Shown in pieces: positions 43,861-51,916 of a stretch of DNA of 51,916 bases (position 1 is the first letter of the stretch; each line of letters starts with the position of its first letter). A model generated the notes under the pieces. That model had not been told where the DNA came from. It ran no database searches and saw nothing but the letters and a program-made list of their open reading frames with translations. A program made the translations under genes and the position numbers. Origin of the DNA: an uncultured Clostridia bacterium (GTDB taxonomy: Bacteria; Bacillota; SHA-98; UBA4971); contig FIZM01000019.1 of NCBI GenBank assembly GCA_900019985.1, positions 1-51,916 on the forward strand, read 5' to 3'.

Positions 43861-44285
43861 TCCGGTTCAGGTTCGGGTTCCGGTTCTGTCACAGGAGGCT
43901 CAGGTTTAACCTCTTGTTCCGGCATTTCCTTCTCGGGTTCAACGGGTGTTTCCGCTTCCTCCTTAACAAGTTCTGTCTTTTCAGCCGGAGGTTCACTCTC
44001 TTTAGCTGCGGGCTCAGGGGCATTCTCCTTTACCTCTTCGGCTTTTGCCTGTACAGCTGTTTCTTGGGGCCTGGGAGTCTCCGGAACCGGCCTGCCGGTA
44101 GGAGTTCCTTGCCTTGTAGATGCAAAGGTCTGGGTGATCTCTCCGAACTCTACAGGGTACACAGTAATATGGTGTGTCACCGTTATGGGAACGAGGAGGA
44201 TTACGGCGACATGAAGTATGATGGATACCATGAGGGAAAACCACATATTAAGCCTGTCATCGTTGTGCGTCACCCCTGTCACCAC
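43806..44285 (-). CDS. tonB: TonB N-terminal part (upstream half of a frame-shifted gene)
   Basis: The 159 residues contain a short cytoplasmic start, one membrane anchor (WFSLMVSIILHVAVILLVPI) of the TonB/TolA type that contacts ExbB/ExbD, and a periplasmic proline/glutamate-rich linker ending in EP repeats. The frame then stops early after ETRAGA because of the duplication at 43787-43860. Without it the protein would run on into the TonB domain encoded to 43169, giving about 360 residues. It starts 14 bp after exbD. The defect could be genuine, phase-variable or an assembly error. Confidence 0.8.
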   Translation of the reverse strand: MVTGVTHNDDRLNMWFSLMVSIILHVAVILLVPITVTHHITVYPVEFGEITQTFASTRQGTPTGRPVPETPRPQETAVQAKAEEVKENAPEPAAKESEPPAEKTELVKEEAETPVEPEKEMPEQEVKPEPPVTEPEPEPEPEPEPEPEPVPEPETRAGA

Positions 44286-44299
44286 CTTTCATTCAAGGG

Positions 44300-44713
44300 T
44301 TACCGCACCGGTCTGTCAGCTGCCAGGGCCAATCGATTCGCACCTGCCAATCGTGCTACATCCATCACATCTACAAGCCTTTGGTAACTTGTAGAGGAGT
44401 CAGCCCTAATAACTACGATCTCATTGGGATTCTGCTGAATCCGTTGATTGATAGCGACTTTGAGGCTGTCAAGGGATGTCCGCTTATTCTCCAGATACAC
44501 GTTACCTGACTTATCGATCGTTACAACAGTCGTTGTTGCTTGTTGAGGCGTAGCTGTCTCAGCTCGCGGCAGCTTTATGTCAAGTCCCGCGGGATTCGTG
44601 CGAAACGTTGTGAACAGCATGAAAAAGACGATAAGAAACGTCATTACGTCTACCATTGGGACGATATCGACTTTAGGCTTCCTTCGTCCGGTCCTTCGAA
44701 AGTTGAAGGTCAT
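44300..44713 (-). CDS. exbD: biopolymer transport protein ExbD/TolR
   Basis: ExbD is the partner of ExbB in the proton-driven motor that energises TonB. It has a short basic N-terminus (FRRTGRRKPKVDIVP), one span with the key aspartate in PMVDVMTFLIVFFMLF, and a periplasmic domain ending VVIRADSSTSYQRLVDVMDVARLAG. ATG 44713 is chosen at the family's usual start, with GGAGGG upstream; it overlaps the exbB end by 41 bp. The product is 137 residues. Confidence 0.93.
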   Translation of the reverse strand: MTFNFRRTGRRKPKVDIVPMVDVMTFLIVFFMLFTTFRTNPAGLDIKLPRAETATPQQATTTVVTIDKSGNVYLENKRTSLDSLKVAINQRIQQNPNEIVVIRADSSTSYQRLVDVMDVARLAGANRLALAADRPVR

Positions 44714-45326
44714 ATGGTTGCACTCCCTCCACGAGCAACTTGACGATATTTGTTGCAAACTCATTCATCTCACGAATCCGCCTGTCAATTGCTCCCGTGA
44801 TGAACACGTAGAACGCGTATGCAATCACTGCGATTGCAAGTCCGGCTGCAGTGGTTAGAAGGGCTTCTGCGATTCCTTCTGACAATGCTCCTGCTTCCAA
44901 AAGCTGCGGGGTTGCGGCAAGGACATTGAAGTTCTTAATCAGTCCCAGCACAGTCCCGAGCAAACCCAGAAGAGGCGATACGGTTACCACCATTTCGAGG
45001 GTTGGAAGCCGCCTTTCAAGGAGAAATACTTCACGCTCACCTGCCATTTTGACATCCAGTTCAACTTGCTCTCTAGGCCGGTTTGCAGATGAAAGAGCAG
45101 TTGCTGCAAGAGTCCCAATCTGCCCTCTGAGCTTATGGACAGCAGCTACAGCATCTACCATGCGATCGCGCTCAAGGGCAAGGGCTATAAGCCGTAAAGC
45201 CCGATCAGGATCCTGTCTTGTTCGACTTAAGTAGAGAAGACGTTCGATTACCACGGCAAGAGCTACGATTGAGCAGATTACCAATGGTATCATTACTGGG
45301 CCGCCTTTAACTAGCACATCAACCAT
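44673..45326 (-). CDS. exbB: MotA/TolQ/ExbB proton channel family protein
   Basis: ExbB forms the pentameric proton channel of the TonB motor. The 217 residues have an N-terminal span (VMIPLVICSIVALAVVIERLLYL), a cytoplasmic loop, and two further spans with the conserved LEMVVTVSPLLGLLGTVLGLI and ALLTTAAGLAIAVIAYAFYV. GGAGG lies eight bases before the ATG at 45326; a TTG at 45341 overlaps that site. It is the first gene of the envelope operon. A TATAAT at 45434-45429 could be its promoter. Confidence 0.94.
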   Translation of the reverse strand: MVDVLVKGGPVMIPLVICSIVALAVVIERLLYLSRTRQDPDRALRLIALALERDRMVDAVAAVHKLRGQIGTLAATALSSANRPREQVELDVKMAGEREVFLLERRLPTLEMVVTVSPLLGLLGTVLGLIKNFNVLAATPQLLEAGALSEGIAEALLTTAAGLAIAVIAYAFYVFITGAIDRRIREMNEFATNIVKLLVEGVQPYDLQLSKDRTKEA

Positions 45327-45478
45327 GTCTCGTTCCTCCAATCCGGTGAGCTAGGTTGCCTCATCAAAACACATTCGACATGACTTTCCATTGTTCCTTC
45401 ACGTCTTCCAGCATGATCTATAATTTCCATTATAAACGAAAGTTACAAATCCCAGTTCCTCCTAGGAAAACCAAAACA

Positions 45479-45516
45479 GCCACGGTTATCTGCCATATCT
45501 TGGAAACCCCCGTGGC
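45479..45516 (-). terminator. terminator of the nucleoside ABC transporter operon
   Basis: On the minus strand GCCACGG and CCGTGGC form a 7-bp stem around a long loop, followed by TGTTTTGGTTTT. It lies 36 bp after the last permease gene. Confidence 0.65.
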
Positions 45517-45551
45517 CATCCAGGTTTGATCCTGTGTAACCAGGACCTTTC

Positions 45552-46499
45552 TTACTTTTGACGTTCGTACGGAACACCGCTTGCAGCAGGCGGTACAGAT
45601 CTTCCGATGACCCCTGCCAGTGCAGCCATTGTCAGGATATACGGCGCCATCAACAGGAAGTCTCTAGGTATAAATGTCAGCCCAAGAGTCTGAGATAGGA
45701 TTTGCAGGGCATCTGCAAATCCGAAAAGGATGCATGCTCCTAAAGTGCCATAAGGGGTCCACTTTCCGAAGATCATGGCTGCAAGTGCAATGAACCCTCT
45801 GCCTCCTGTCATATTCTCCCTGAACTGGCTGAGGAATCCCAGTGACAGGGAAGCTCCTGCCAATCCTGCCAAAGCACCGCTTAACAATACGCAGAGGTAT
45901 CTTATGGCAAAAACGTCAACTCCTACAGTCTCCGCTGCTTTAGGATGCTCTCCCACTGCTCTGATGCGTAAGCCCAGCTTTGTCTCAAACAGAACATGAT
46001 TAGAGATAACTGCAGCTACGATAGCGATATAGACAAACGGAGTGTGCTTTCCGATCATTGGACCGATAACAGGGATTTTGTGTATTAACGGGATGGTCCA
46101 ATCTGCAACTTTTGTAACAGGCGGCGACTGGCCTGCATGTTCAAAGACTTTGCGTAGCATAAATCCTGTAAAACCCAGACTGAATATGTTTATGGCAGTT
46201 CCGACTACAACCTGGTTGGACTTGTATCTTACACACGCGACAGCAAGGATCAATGCAACCAGGACCCCGCTTGCAACCGCAGAAAGCACCCCCAGCCAAG
46301 GTGCCTCAGTATAGTAAGAGATAAGCATCCCCATAAATGCCGAAATCAGCATTATGCCTTCCAACGCAATATTGACAACTCCCGAACGCTCGGAGAAAAC
46401 CCCTCCAAGGCCTGCGAGAATCAGGGGAGTCGCCATCCTGAGCGTAGAGACTACAAGTGCAATATAAATGGTAACGTCAGCAAGATTACCTGTCTCCAC
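45552..46499 (-). CDS. nucleoside-type ABC transporter permease (second subunit)
   Basis: This is a 315-residue membrane protein of the BPD_transp_2 permease family used by BMP-dependent nucleoside importers (NupQ-like). Typical segments are [25 protein letters not shown] near the start, [23 protein letters not shown], and [23 protein letters not shown] start lies nine bases after GGAGG and overlaps the first permease gene by 14 bp. Confidence 0.92.
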   Translation of the reverse strand: METGNLADVTIYIALVVSTLRMATPLILAGLGGVFSERSGVVNIALEGIMLISAFMGMLISYYTEAPWLGVLSAVASGVLVALILAVACVRYKSNQVVVGTAINIFSLGFTGFMLRKVFEHAGQSPPVTKVADWTIPLIHKIPVIGPMIGKHTPFVYIAIVAAVISNHVLFETKLGLRIRAVGEHPKAAETVGVDVFAIRYLCVLLSGALAGLAGASLSLGFLSQFRENMTGGRGFIALAAMIFGKWTPYGTLGACILFGFADALQILSQTLGLTFIPRDFLLMAPYILTMAALAGVIGRSVPPAASGVPYERQK

Positions 46500-47619
46500 C
46501 GAGTTCTACCTCCCCTGCATCTTGTGAACCTTGGATTTCCGTTTCCTTAGGTTTCATCAGCCGTCTCAGGATTTCGTCAGCCGCTACAATCAGTACAATA
46601 GTCGCCTGTATGATGCCGATGATTTGTTTTGGTATCTTTGCCATACTCTGCATTGTCACTGCGCCTCTTGCCAAGGTTCCGAAGAGAGTTGCCGCTGCCA
46701 GCACCCCAAAGGGATGGTTTCGCCCTAAGAGTGCTACTGCAATCCCGTCAAATCCGTAGCCTACAAATCCGAAGAGGTCCAAGAACCTGAACTGCACGCC
46801 GAGGATCTGGACTGCTCCTGCAGCGCCTGACAAGGCCCCGCTAATGGTCATGGCTATGATTATGTCCCTTGACACGTTGATTCCGCTGTATCTTGCTGCG
46901 TGAGGATTGAGCCCTACAGCTCGTATTTCATATCCCAGCGTGGTTTTGAACAACAAGTAATACACAAGACATACAGCACCCAGTGCGAGTATCAGGCCGA
47001 AGTGAAGCCTGGTTCCCGGCAATATCCTCCACAATCTGGCTGTAGCAGCAACAGCAGGCGTTTGGGGGATCTGCCCCGGTTCTTTAAGTGCAGCCATGAG
47101 CAAGTAATGACTGAAATACAAAGCAATGTAGTTCATCATTATAGTATTTATAACTTCATGCACTCCCAGTTTAGCTTTGAGGTAACCCGGAAGCGCTGCC
47201 CACAGCCCTCCTGCTAATGCTCCTAAGAGGAACGCAAGCGGCATGTGTATAACAGTGGGTAAACCGGTTATTTGGAACCCGATCCATGCGGCTACAATCT
47301 GTCCCATGATGAACTGGCCTTCAGCGCCGATGTTGAACAGGCCGCACTTGAATGAAAACGCCACGGAAAGGCCGGTAAAAATCAGAGGAGTCACATTTAT
47401 AAGCGTTTCTGCGATGTCCCGCTTGCTTCCAAAAGCTCCTTTTAGAAGGGCACTGTATGCTTTAATCGGGCTTTGTCCGATAAAAATCACAAGGAGCGCA
47501 CCAAGGAGGAGAGCGAGAAAGACAGCCACAACAGGGATAAGCAGCTCTATCCTCTGTTCGCGGGAGATGTAGAGCATCTTGCTTCTCGGCTGTTCCAGGT
47601 CCTTACCGGTGCTGGACAT
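46486..47619 (-). CDS. nucleoside-type ABC transporter permease (first subunit)
   Basis: This 377-residue membrane permease (NupP-like) has about ten spans. It opens with [19 protein letters not shown] and carries the family segments [26 protein letters not shown] and [20 protein letters not shown], and ends with a charged cytoplasmic tail. GGAG precedes the ATG. It overlaps the ATPase gene by 17 bp, indicating a single transport operon. Confidence 0.92.
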   Translation of the reverse strand: MSSTGKDLEQPRSKMLYISREQRIELLIPVVAVFLALLLGALLVIFIGQSPIKAYSALLKGAFGSKRDIAETLINVTPLIFTGLSVAFSFKCGLFNIGAEGQFIMGQIVAAWIGFQITGLPTVIHMPLAFLLGALAGGLWAALPGYLKAKLGVHEVINTIMMNYIALYFSHYLLMAALKEPGQIPQTPAVAATARLWRILPGTRLHFGLILALGAVCLVYYLLFKTTLGYEIRAVGLNPHAARYSGINVSRDIIIAMTISGALSGAAGAVQILGVQFRFLDLFGFVGYGFDGIAVALLGRNHPFGVLAAATLFGTLARGAVTMQSMAKIPKQIIGIIQATIVLIVAADEILRRLMKPKETEIQGSQDAGEVELGGDR

Positions 47620-49180
47620 TCACTGCACTCCTTTCTGCGTCAAGCCCTTGTTTACTGCGTCCTCCTGCCATGAGAAGGCCTAATTCTCTTTCAGTGGCTT
47701 CTCTTGCTGTCATTTCTCCGACGATTTGCCCTTCGTAGATCACAAGAATCCTGTCGGAGAGAGACATGATCTCGTCAAGCTCAAGAGAAATGAGGAGGAT
47801 TGCTTTTCCCTTGTCTCTCTGTTCCACAAGACGCTTATGGACGAATTCTATCGCTCCTACATCAAGTCCGCGAGTAGGTTGAGATGCAACAAGCAACCTC
47901 GGCTCGCTTGAAAGCTCTCTGGCGACAATCACTTTCTGTTGATTTCCTCCGGATAGAGACCTGACAGGTACATTCTCATGCGGTGTCCTTATGTCAAATT
48001 CAGAAATCAGTTGTTTAGCGTGAGTGTGGATTGTTCCGTAGTCAAGGTTGATTCCTCTGGCAAAAGGGGGTTTATAGTAATTCCTCATTATGAAGTTTTC
48101 TGCAACTGTGAAATCCAAGATAAGTCCCCGATTTTGCCTGTCTTCGGGTATATGGGCGACACCTTGCTCAATCAAGGTTCTCGGTTGACTGTTTACGATA
48201 TCGATACCGTCAACATAAATGTGTCCGGATGTTGCTTTTCTGAGCCCGGTGAGGGTTTCTACCAATTCTTTCTGGCCGTTTCCTTCAACACCTGCTATCC
48301 CCACAATTTCTCCGGCGTTGACGTGAAAGGAGACACCTCTTAGAGCAGGCAGATTTCTGGGGCCTTTCGCGTGCAGGTTGTCAACTCTAAGGACAGTCTC
48401 TCCGACTTTCGCCTCTTGCTTTTCAACTGAGAGGACCACTTCACGGCCTACCATCATTTGCGCCAGTTCTTCCACGGTTGTATTCTGAGTTTCCTTTGTC
48501 CCGACGCACTTGCCTTGTTTCAAAACTGTCACACGGTCGCTTATGGCTATGACTTCTTGAAGCTTGTGGGTGATGAATATTATGGATTTGCCTTGATCAA
48601 CAAGGCTGCGCATGATTTCAGCAAGCTCGTCCACTTCTTGAGGAGTCAAAACCGCTGTAGGCTCGTCAAGGATCAGCACGTCTGCGCCTCGATACAATGC
48701 CTTAAGGATTTCGACCCTCTGTTGCATGCCTACGGAAATATCCTCAATCTTGGCGTGAGGATCTACGATCAGTCCGTACTGGTTAGACAGTTCCTCCACA
48801 TCACGAACTGCTTTGTCCATATCCAGTCTTCCGTAGGAATTAACAGGTTCAACGCCGAGAACTATGTTTTCAGCGACTGTGAAAGGCGGGATTAGCATAA
48901 AATGCTGGTGTACCATTCCGATGCCAAGCCTTATGGCGTCATTGGGATTGCTGATATAGGCGGTTTCTCCACGGATACGGATTTCGCCTTCATCCGGCCT
49001 GTAGAGGCCGTAAAGGACGTTCATTAGAGTGGTCTTGCCTGCTCCGTTCTCACCCAGTAGCGCAAGGACCTCTCCGGGATAAAGATCTATGCTGACATTA
49101 TCGTTTGCGATTACCCCGGGGAACTTGACAGTAATGTCATGCATCTCAACTACAGGGATGCCCTTCGCCTTGTTCAGCAT
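47603..49180 (-). CDS. nucleoside-type ABC transporter ATP-binding protein, two cassettes
   Basis: The 525-residue ATPase carries two ABC domains (NupO-like). The first has Walker A GENGAGKTT, the signature ISVGMQQRVEILKAL and Walker B LILDEPTAVLTPQE. The second has a degenerate Walker A (GVEGNGQKE), the signature SLSGGNQQKVIVARELS and a modified Walker B with ASQPTRGLDVGA, so only the first site is likely fully active, as is common in this family. GAGGGGG precedes the ATG. Confidence 0.94.
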   Translation of the reverse strand: MLNKAKGIPVVEMHDITVKFPGVIANDNVSIDLYPGEVLALLGENGAGKTTLMNVLYGLYRPDEGEIRIRGETAYISNPNDAIRLGIGMVHQHFMLIPPFTVAENIVLGVEPVNSYGRLDMDKAVRDVEELSNQYGLIVDPHAKIEDISVGMQQRVEILKALYRGADVLILDEPTAVLTPQEVDELAEIMRSLVDQGKSIIFITHKLQEVIAISDRVTVLKQGKCVGTKETQNTTVEELAQMMVGREVVLSVEKQEAKVGETVLRVDNLHAKGPRNLPALRGVSFHVNAGEIVGIAGVEGNGQKELVETLTGLRKATSGHIYVDGIDIVNSQPRTLIEQGVAHIPEDRQNRGLILDFTVAENFIMRNYYKPPFARGINLDYGTIHTHAKQLISEFDIRTPHENVPVRSLSGGNQQKVIVARELSSEPRLLVASQPTRGLDVGAIEFVHKRLVEQRDKGKAILLISLELDEIMSLSDRILVIYEGQIVGEMTAREATERELGLLMAGGRSKQGLDAERSAVNVQHR

Positions 49181-49200
49181 TAGAACCCCCTCTCAAAAGA

Positions 49201-49238
49201 TGCCAGGTACCGCTCTATGTGCAGAACAGCACCTGGCA
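49201..49238 (-). promoter_or_regulatory. hairpin between BMP gene and ATPase gene
   Basis: TGCCAGGT (49201-49208) pairs perfectly with ACCTGGCA (49231-49238). In the 92-bp gap this may be a partial terminator or RNA stabiliser that keeps binding-protein mRNA more abundant than that of the membrane parts. The minus strand continues TCTTTTG, a weak T-run. Confidence 0.5.
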
Positions 49239-49272
49239 CCGACTTTCATCGTTTATTACCAGACACCGTTAG

Positions 49273-50316
49273 CTAAACCGATGGGGGTGTAAAGGTTTCA
49301 AGCTCCGCGAAGGAAGCCGGAACTACGATTTCACCGTTCACTATCATCTCCCTGTACTTCTCTACTTCTTCAAGGACCTCTTCAGGGACATGCTCGGAAG
49401 TCCTGCCACATGTGCCTACACCGTCTTCTGCCAAGCCGAAGATGTAGTGTTTAGGCTCGAAGGTTCCGTCTTGGACTCTCTTGGTAACCTCAAAGACTGC
49501 CACGTCTACACGCTTCATCATGCAGCTCATGACATTATCCGGTGCGAGGTGGTGCTGGCAGGAATCAACACCCATAGCCCAGAATCCTTCTCCCTGCTCT
49601 TTCGCAGCCTCAATAACTCCGAGACCGCATGCGCCTGAGGCATGGAATATGATATCTGCTCCTTGGTTGAACTGAGCAAGTGCCACTTCTTTACCTTTTG
49701 CAGGATCATCAAACTTGCCTGTGTAACCCCTTAACACCTTTACATCGGGATTGGCGGAAAGCACACCAGCGTGGAAACCTGCGTCAAAGTGCTCAATAAC
49801 CGGCACTTCCATACCGCCGACGAAACCTACGGTTCCTGTCTTAGTCATCTTTGCAGCAATTACTCCTAGCAAGAAGGAGCCTTCTTCTTCCTTGAACGTA
49901 GCTGATGCAACATTAGGCTGTTCCACTACACTATCGATAAGTCCGAATTTGAGGTCAGGATATTCAGGAGCCACTGTATCCAATGCGTCAGTCAGCAGGA
50001 ATCCCACAGCCCAACTTATATCTGTGCCTTGATCTCCGAGGCTTCTGAGGTTAGGTTCGTAGTCGTCCATCTTCTTCGATTCCACTACCGTGATTTCAAA
50101 GCCCAGTTTCTCTTCGGCTTCTTTAAGTCCTTTATACGCCGCATCGTTAAACGACTCGTCCCCCAAACCTCCGACGTCTGTCACCATGGCAGCCTTCAGC
50201 TTTACCTCTTGAGGAACCTCTGCGATTTCTTCCTGAGGTTTCCTGAGGCTTAGTGCAACGGCGATGATGACCACTATGGCAACAACTATAACCGCCCACC
50301 TAGTAGACCTTGACAT
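49273..50316 (-). CDS. BMP-family substrate-binding protein, membrane-anchored
   Basis: This is the binding protein of the nucleoside importer (basic membrane protein/PnrA-like family). The 347 residues contain AAMVTDVGGLGDESFNDAAYKGL, SWAVGFLLTDAL, GTVGFVGGMEVPVIEHFDAGF and ADIIFHASGACGLGVIEAA. The N-terminus (about 7-24) is one hydrophobic segment with no cysteine, so unlike most relatives it is not a lipoprotein and is probably held by an uncleaved span or released. It precedes the ATPase and permease genes and follows glutamate dehydrogenase. Confidence 0.92.
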   Translation of the reverse strand: MSRSTRWAVIVVAIVVIIAVALSLRKPQEEIAEVPQEVKLKAAMVTDVGGLGDESFNDAAYKGLKEAEEKLGFEITVVESKKMDDYEPNLRSLGDQGTDISWAVGFLLTDALDTVAPEYPDLKFGLIDSVVEQPNVASATFKEEEGSFLLGVIAAKMTKTGTVGFVGGMEVPVIEHFDAGFHAGVLSANPDVKVLRGYTGKFDDPAKGKEVALAQFNQGADIIFHASGACGLGVIEAAKEQGEGFWAMGVDSCQHHLAPDNVMSCMMKRVDVAVFEVTKRVQDGTFEPKHYIFGLAEDGVGTCGRTSEHVPEEVLEEVEKYREMIVNGEIVVPASFAELETFTPPSV

Positions 50317-50377
50317 TACACAGACGACCTCCTTTCAATATTAGGGGCCTTATCCTTGTGTCTACAGGATCTGCCTG

Positions 50378-51634
50378 TTAACACACACCACGAAGCTTCA
50401 TGGCTTCAGCCACTCGCAGAATAGCCAGGTTGTACGCAGCTTCTCTCAAACGGGTGCCTTTCTCCTTGGCTGTAGAAAGGACAGCCTGGAAACTCTCTGT
50501 CATTATTCGCTCAAGACGTTCTGCTATCTCTTCCTCAGTCCAATAGAAATTCATAAGGTTTTGGACCCATTCAAAGTACGATACGGTAACCCCTCCGGCA
50601 TTTGCGAGTATGTCAGGGATGACCATAACGCCTCTGTCAGCCAGTATCTCGTCTGCTTCAGGTGTAGTAGGGCCGTTAGCGCCTTCAGCGATTATCTTCG
50701 CCTTTATTTTCCCTGCGTTAGCTTTTGTTATCTGGTTTCCGACGGCTGCAGGCACGAGGACGTCGCAGTCCAGTTCAAACAGTTCATCGTTGGTCAGGCA
50801 ATCAGTACCGGGTGTTCCGTCAATTGACCCGGTTTCCAGGAGTTGAGCTGTTAATGCGCAAGGATCAAGACCGGCATCACAAAAACATCCTCCACCTATG
50901 TCCGTTACTCCTACTATTTTGCATCCGTACCCTTCGAGGATAGATGCGAGATGTGCGCCTACATTGCCGTAACCTTGTACAGCAATTCTCAGGCTGTCTA
51001 AAGGAAGCCCCAGTTCCTTTGCAGCTTCTCGTATGCAGATTACCAGGCCTCTTGCAGTGGCAGGAGTGCGGCCCAGTGAACCACCGAGCGGAATCGGCTT
51101 CCCTGTAACGACTCCGGGCACAAACTTACCTTTCTGAGTACTGTATGTATCCATTATCCAAGCCATAACCTGGGCATCAGTAAACATGTCAGGACCCGGA
51201 ATATCAGTATAAGGGCCGATTACATTGCTTATCTCAACTGTAAAACGCCGGGTCAGCCTTTCCTTCTCACCTTTAGACATTTCCAGGGGATTGCAGGTAA
51301 CCCCTCCCTTGGCACCGCCATAGGGGATTCCCACTACTGCACATTTCCAGGTCATCCACATTGAAAGGGCTTTTACTTCCTCAAAGGTAACATCAGGATG
51401 ATAGCGGATTCCGCCTTTACCCGGACCTCTTGCAGTGTTATGAACCACCCGGTAGCCTTTGAAGACCTTGACGCTTCCGTCATCCATTTTCACGGGAAAT
51501 GCCACTTCCAACGCGAATTCAGGATGGCGTAGCATTTCACGGATACCGGGATCGATATCGAGTTTTTCTGCTACAGCATCATACTGGCGTAGGGCAACAT
51601 CATACGCGCTTTCTTCGCGCCTTGGCTCCTCCAT
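50378..51634 (-). CDS. gdhA: glutamate dehydrogenase
   Basis: This enzyme oxidatively deaminates glutamate to 2-oxoglutarate and ammonia, or the reverse, with NAD(P). The 418-residue protein has the substrate motif FKGYRVVHNTARGPGKGGIRYHP, the catalytic region GMTWKCAVVGIPYGGAKGG-like with its lysine, the Rossmann motif VQGYGNVGAHLA, and NAGGVTVSYFEW near the end. AGGGAGG precedes the ATG. It is 61 bp upstream of the BMP gene and could share a transcript, linking nitrogen and nucleoside use. Confidence 0.96.
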   Translation of the reverse strand: MEEPRREESAYDVALRQYDAVAEKLDIDPGIREMLRHPEFALEVAFPVKMDDGSVKVFKGYRVVHNTARGPGKGGIRYHPDVTFEEVKALSMWMTWKCAVVGIPYGGAKGGVTCNPLEMSKGEKERLTRRFTVEISNVIGPYTDIPGPDMFTDAQVMAWIMDTYSTQKGKFVPGVVTGKPIPLGGSLGRTPATARGLVICIREAAKELGLPLDSLRIAVQGYGNVGAHLASILEGYGCKIVGVTDIGGGCFCDAGLDPCALTAQLLETGSIDGTPGTDCLTNDELFELDCDVLVPAAVGNQITKANAGKIKAKIIAEGANGPTTPEADEILADRGVMVIPDILANAGGVTVSYFEWVQNLMNFYWTEEEIAERLERIMTESFQAVLSTAKEKGTRLREAAYNLAILRVAEAMKLRGVC

Positions 51635-51725
51635 GGTTATCCCTCCTCCCTTATAAGCGCCTTAATGTTCATATGCCTTCCAATCATTAATATTTCTCTA
51701 AGATTCTCACATTTCCTTCCTAATG

Positions 51726-51916
51726 CTAGGATACAATCTCTCCTACTAGGTCATAGTCACCTGCATCAATTATCTTTACAGGCCTGAACTCACCTGGTTC
51801 GGGGTGTTCGTTTCCGATATAGATTAGGCCGTCAATCTCCGGCGCTTCCGCCTGGGAACGGCCGACTGTAACCAATTCGCTCTCCTCTGCCCTTCCTTCA
51901 ATGAGAACCTCCGTGA
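51726..51916 (-). CDS. rimO: ribosomal protein S12 methylthiotransferase RimO, 3' end (partial)
   Basis: The last 62 or so codons of a gene that continues past the right edge. The translated end contains VGRSQAEAPEIDGLIYIG and EFRPVKIIDAGDYDLVGEIV, the C-terminal TRAM domain typical of RimO, which adds methylthio to Asp of ribosomal protein S12. The radical SAM part lies outside the window. The related MiaB has a similar TRAM domain, but the APEIDG segment favours RimO. Confidence 0.85.
   Translation of the reverse strand, partial: TEVLIEGRAEESELVTVGRSQAEAPEIDGLIYIGNEHPEPGEFRPVKIIDAGDYDLVGEIVS

Noticed and set aside
43637-44387. Plus-strand frames rich in GSGSG and FRFRL repeats
   Set aside because: They are the complement of the tonB proline/glutamate linker and arise from its repetitive DNA.

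Overview
The window looks like chromosome of an endospore-forming bacterium of the Bacillota (Firmicutes). It carries sigG, spoIIR, sigE, spoIIGA and spoVS, and a full division and cell-wall (dcw) cluster. MurE carries the DNPR signature of meso-diaminopimelate ligases. Unusually for a Gram-positive-type genome, it also has an ExbB-ExbD-TonB set, a secreted cohesin-like protein and an SLH/coiled-coil protein in one operon. That combination suggests a lineage with an outer membrane (diderm), perhaps Limnochordia-like. The lineage is an inference; no rRNA gene is present to test it.

Layout. 1-3037 (+ strand): a tandem array of palindromes, then sigG, a second tandem array, spoIIR, a non-coding stretch with strong hairpins, and a ymxH-type PRC-barrel gene. 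3030-23593 (- strand) is one long division/sporulation cluster, read from right to left: mraZ, rsmH, ftsL, a PASTA-containing class B PBP, murE, murF, mraY, ftsW, murG, murC, murB, murA, divIB, ftsA, ftsZ, spoIIGA, sigE and a radical SAM gene. No murD is present in it. 23780-33824 (- strand): a GNAT acetyltransferase, spoVS, ymdB, an unrecognised gene, rny, recX, recA, thpR, cinA, a short FtsH-type protease and a small membrane protein. 33943-39248 (- strand): rlmN, PP2C phosphatase, PASTA kinase prkC, rsgA and rpe, in the order known from Bacillus. 39367-39978 (+ strand) is a lone histidine phosphatase. 39992-45326 (- strand) is the envelope operon exbB-exbD-tonB-cohesin-like-SLH. 45552-51634 (- strand) holds glutamate dehydrogenase and a BMP-type nucleoside ABC transporter. 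The left part of rimO runs off the right edge.

How the genes work together: the Mur enzymes make lipid II precursors, FtsW with the PBP polymerise and cross-link septal wall, and FtsZ, FtsA, FtsL and DivIB place and build the septum. SpoIIR signals to SpoIIGA, which activates pro-SigE in the mother cell, while SigG acts in the forespore. RNase Y, YmdB and SpoVS form a second sporulation/RNA-decay group.

Most notable observations: a 53-bp-period array of palindromes at the left edge; a second, 26-bp-period array between sigG and spoIIR; the TonB-containing envelope operon; a 37-bp tandem duplication that shifts the tonB frame; and an unrecognised gene placed between rny and ymdB. Start codons were chosen from ribosome binding sites read by eye. 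No database searches were possible.
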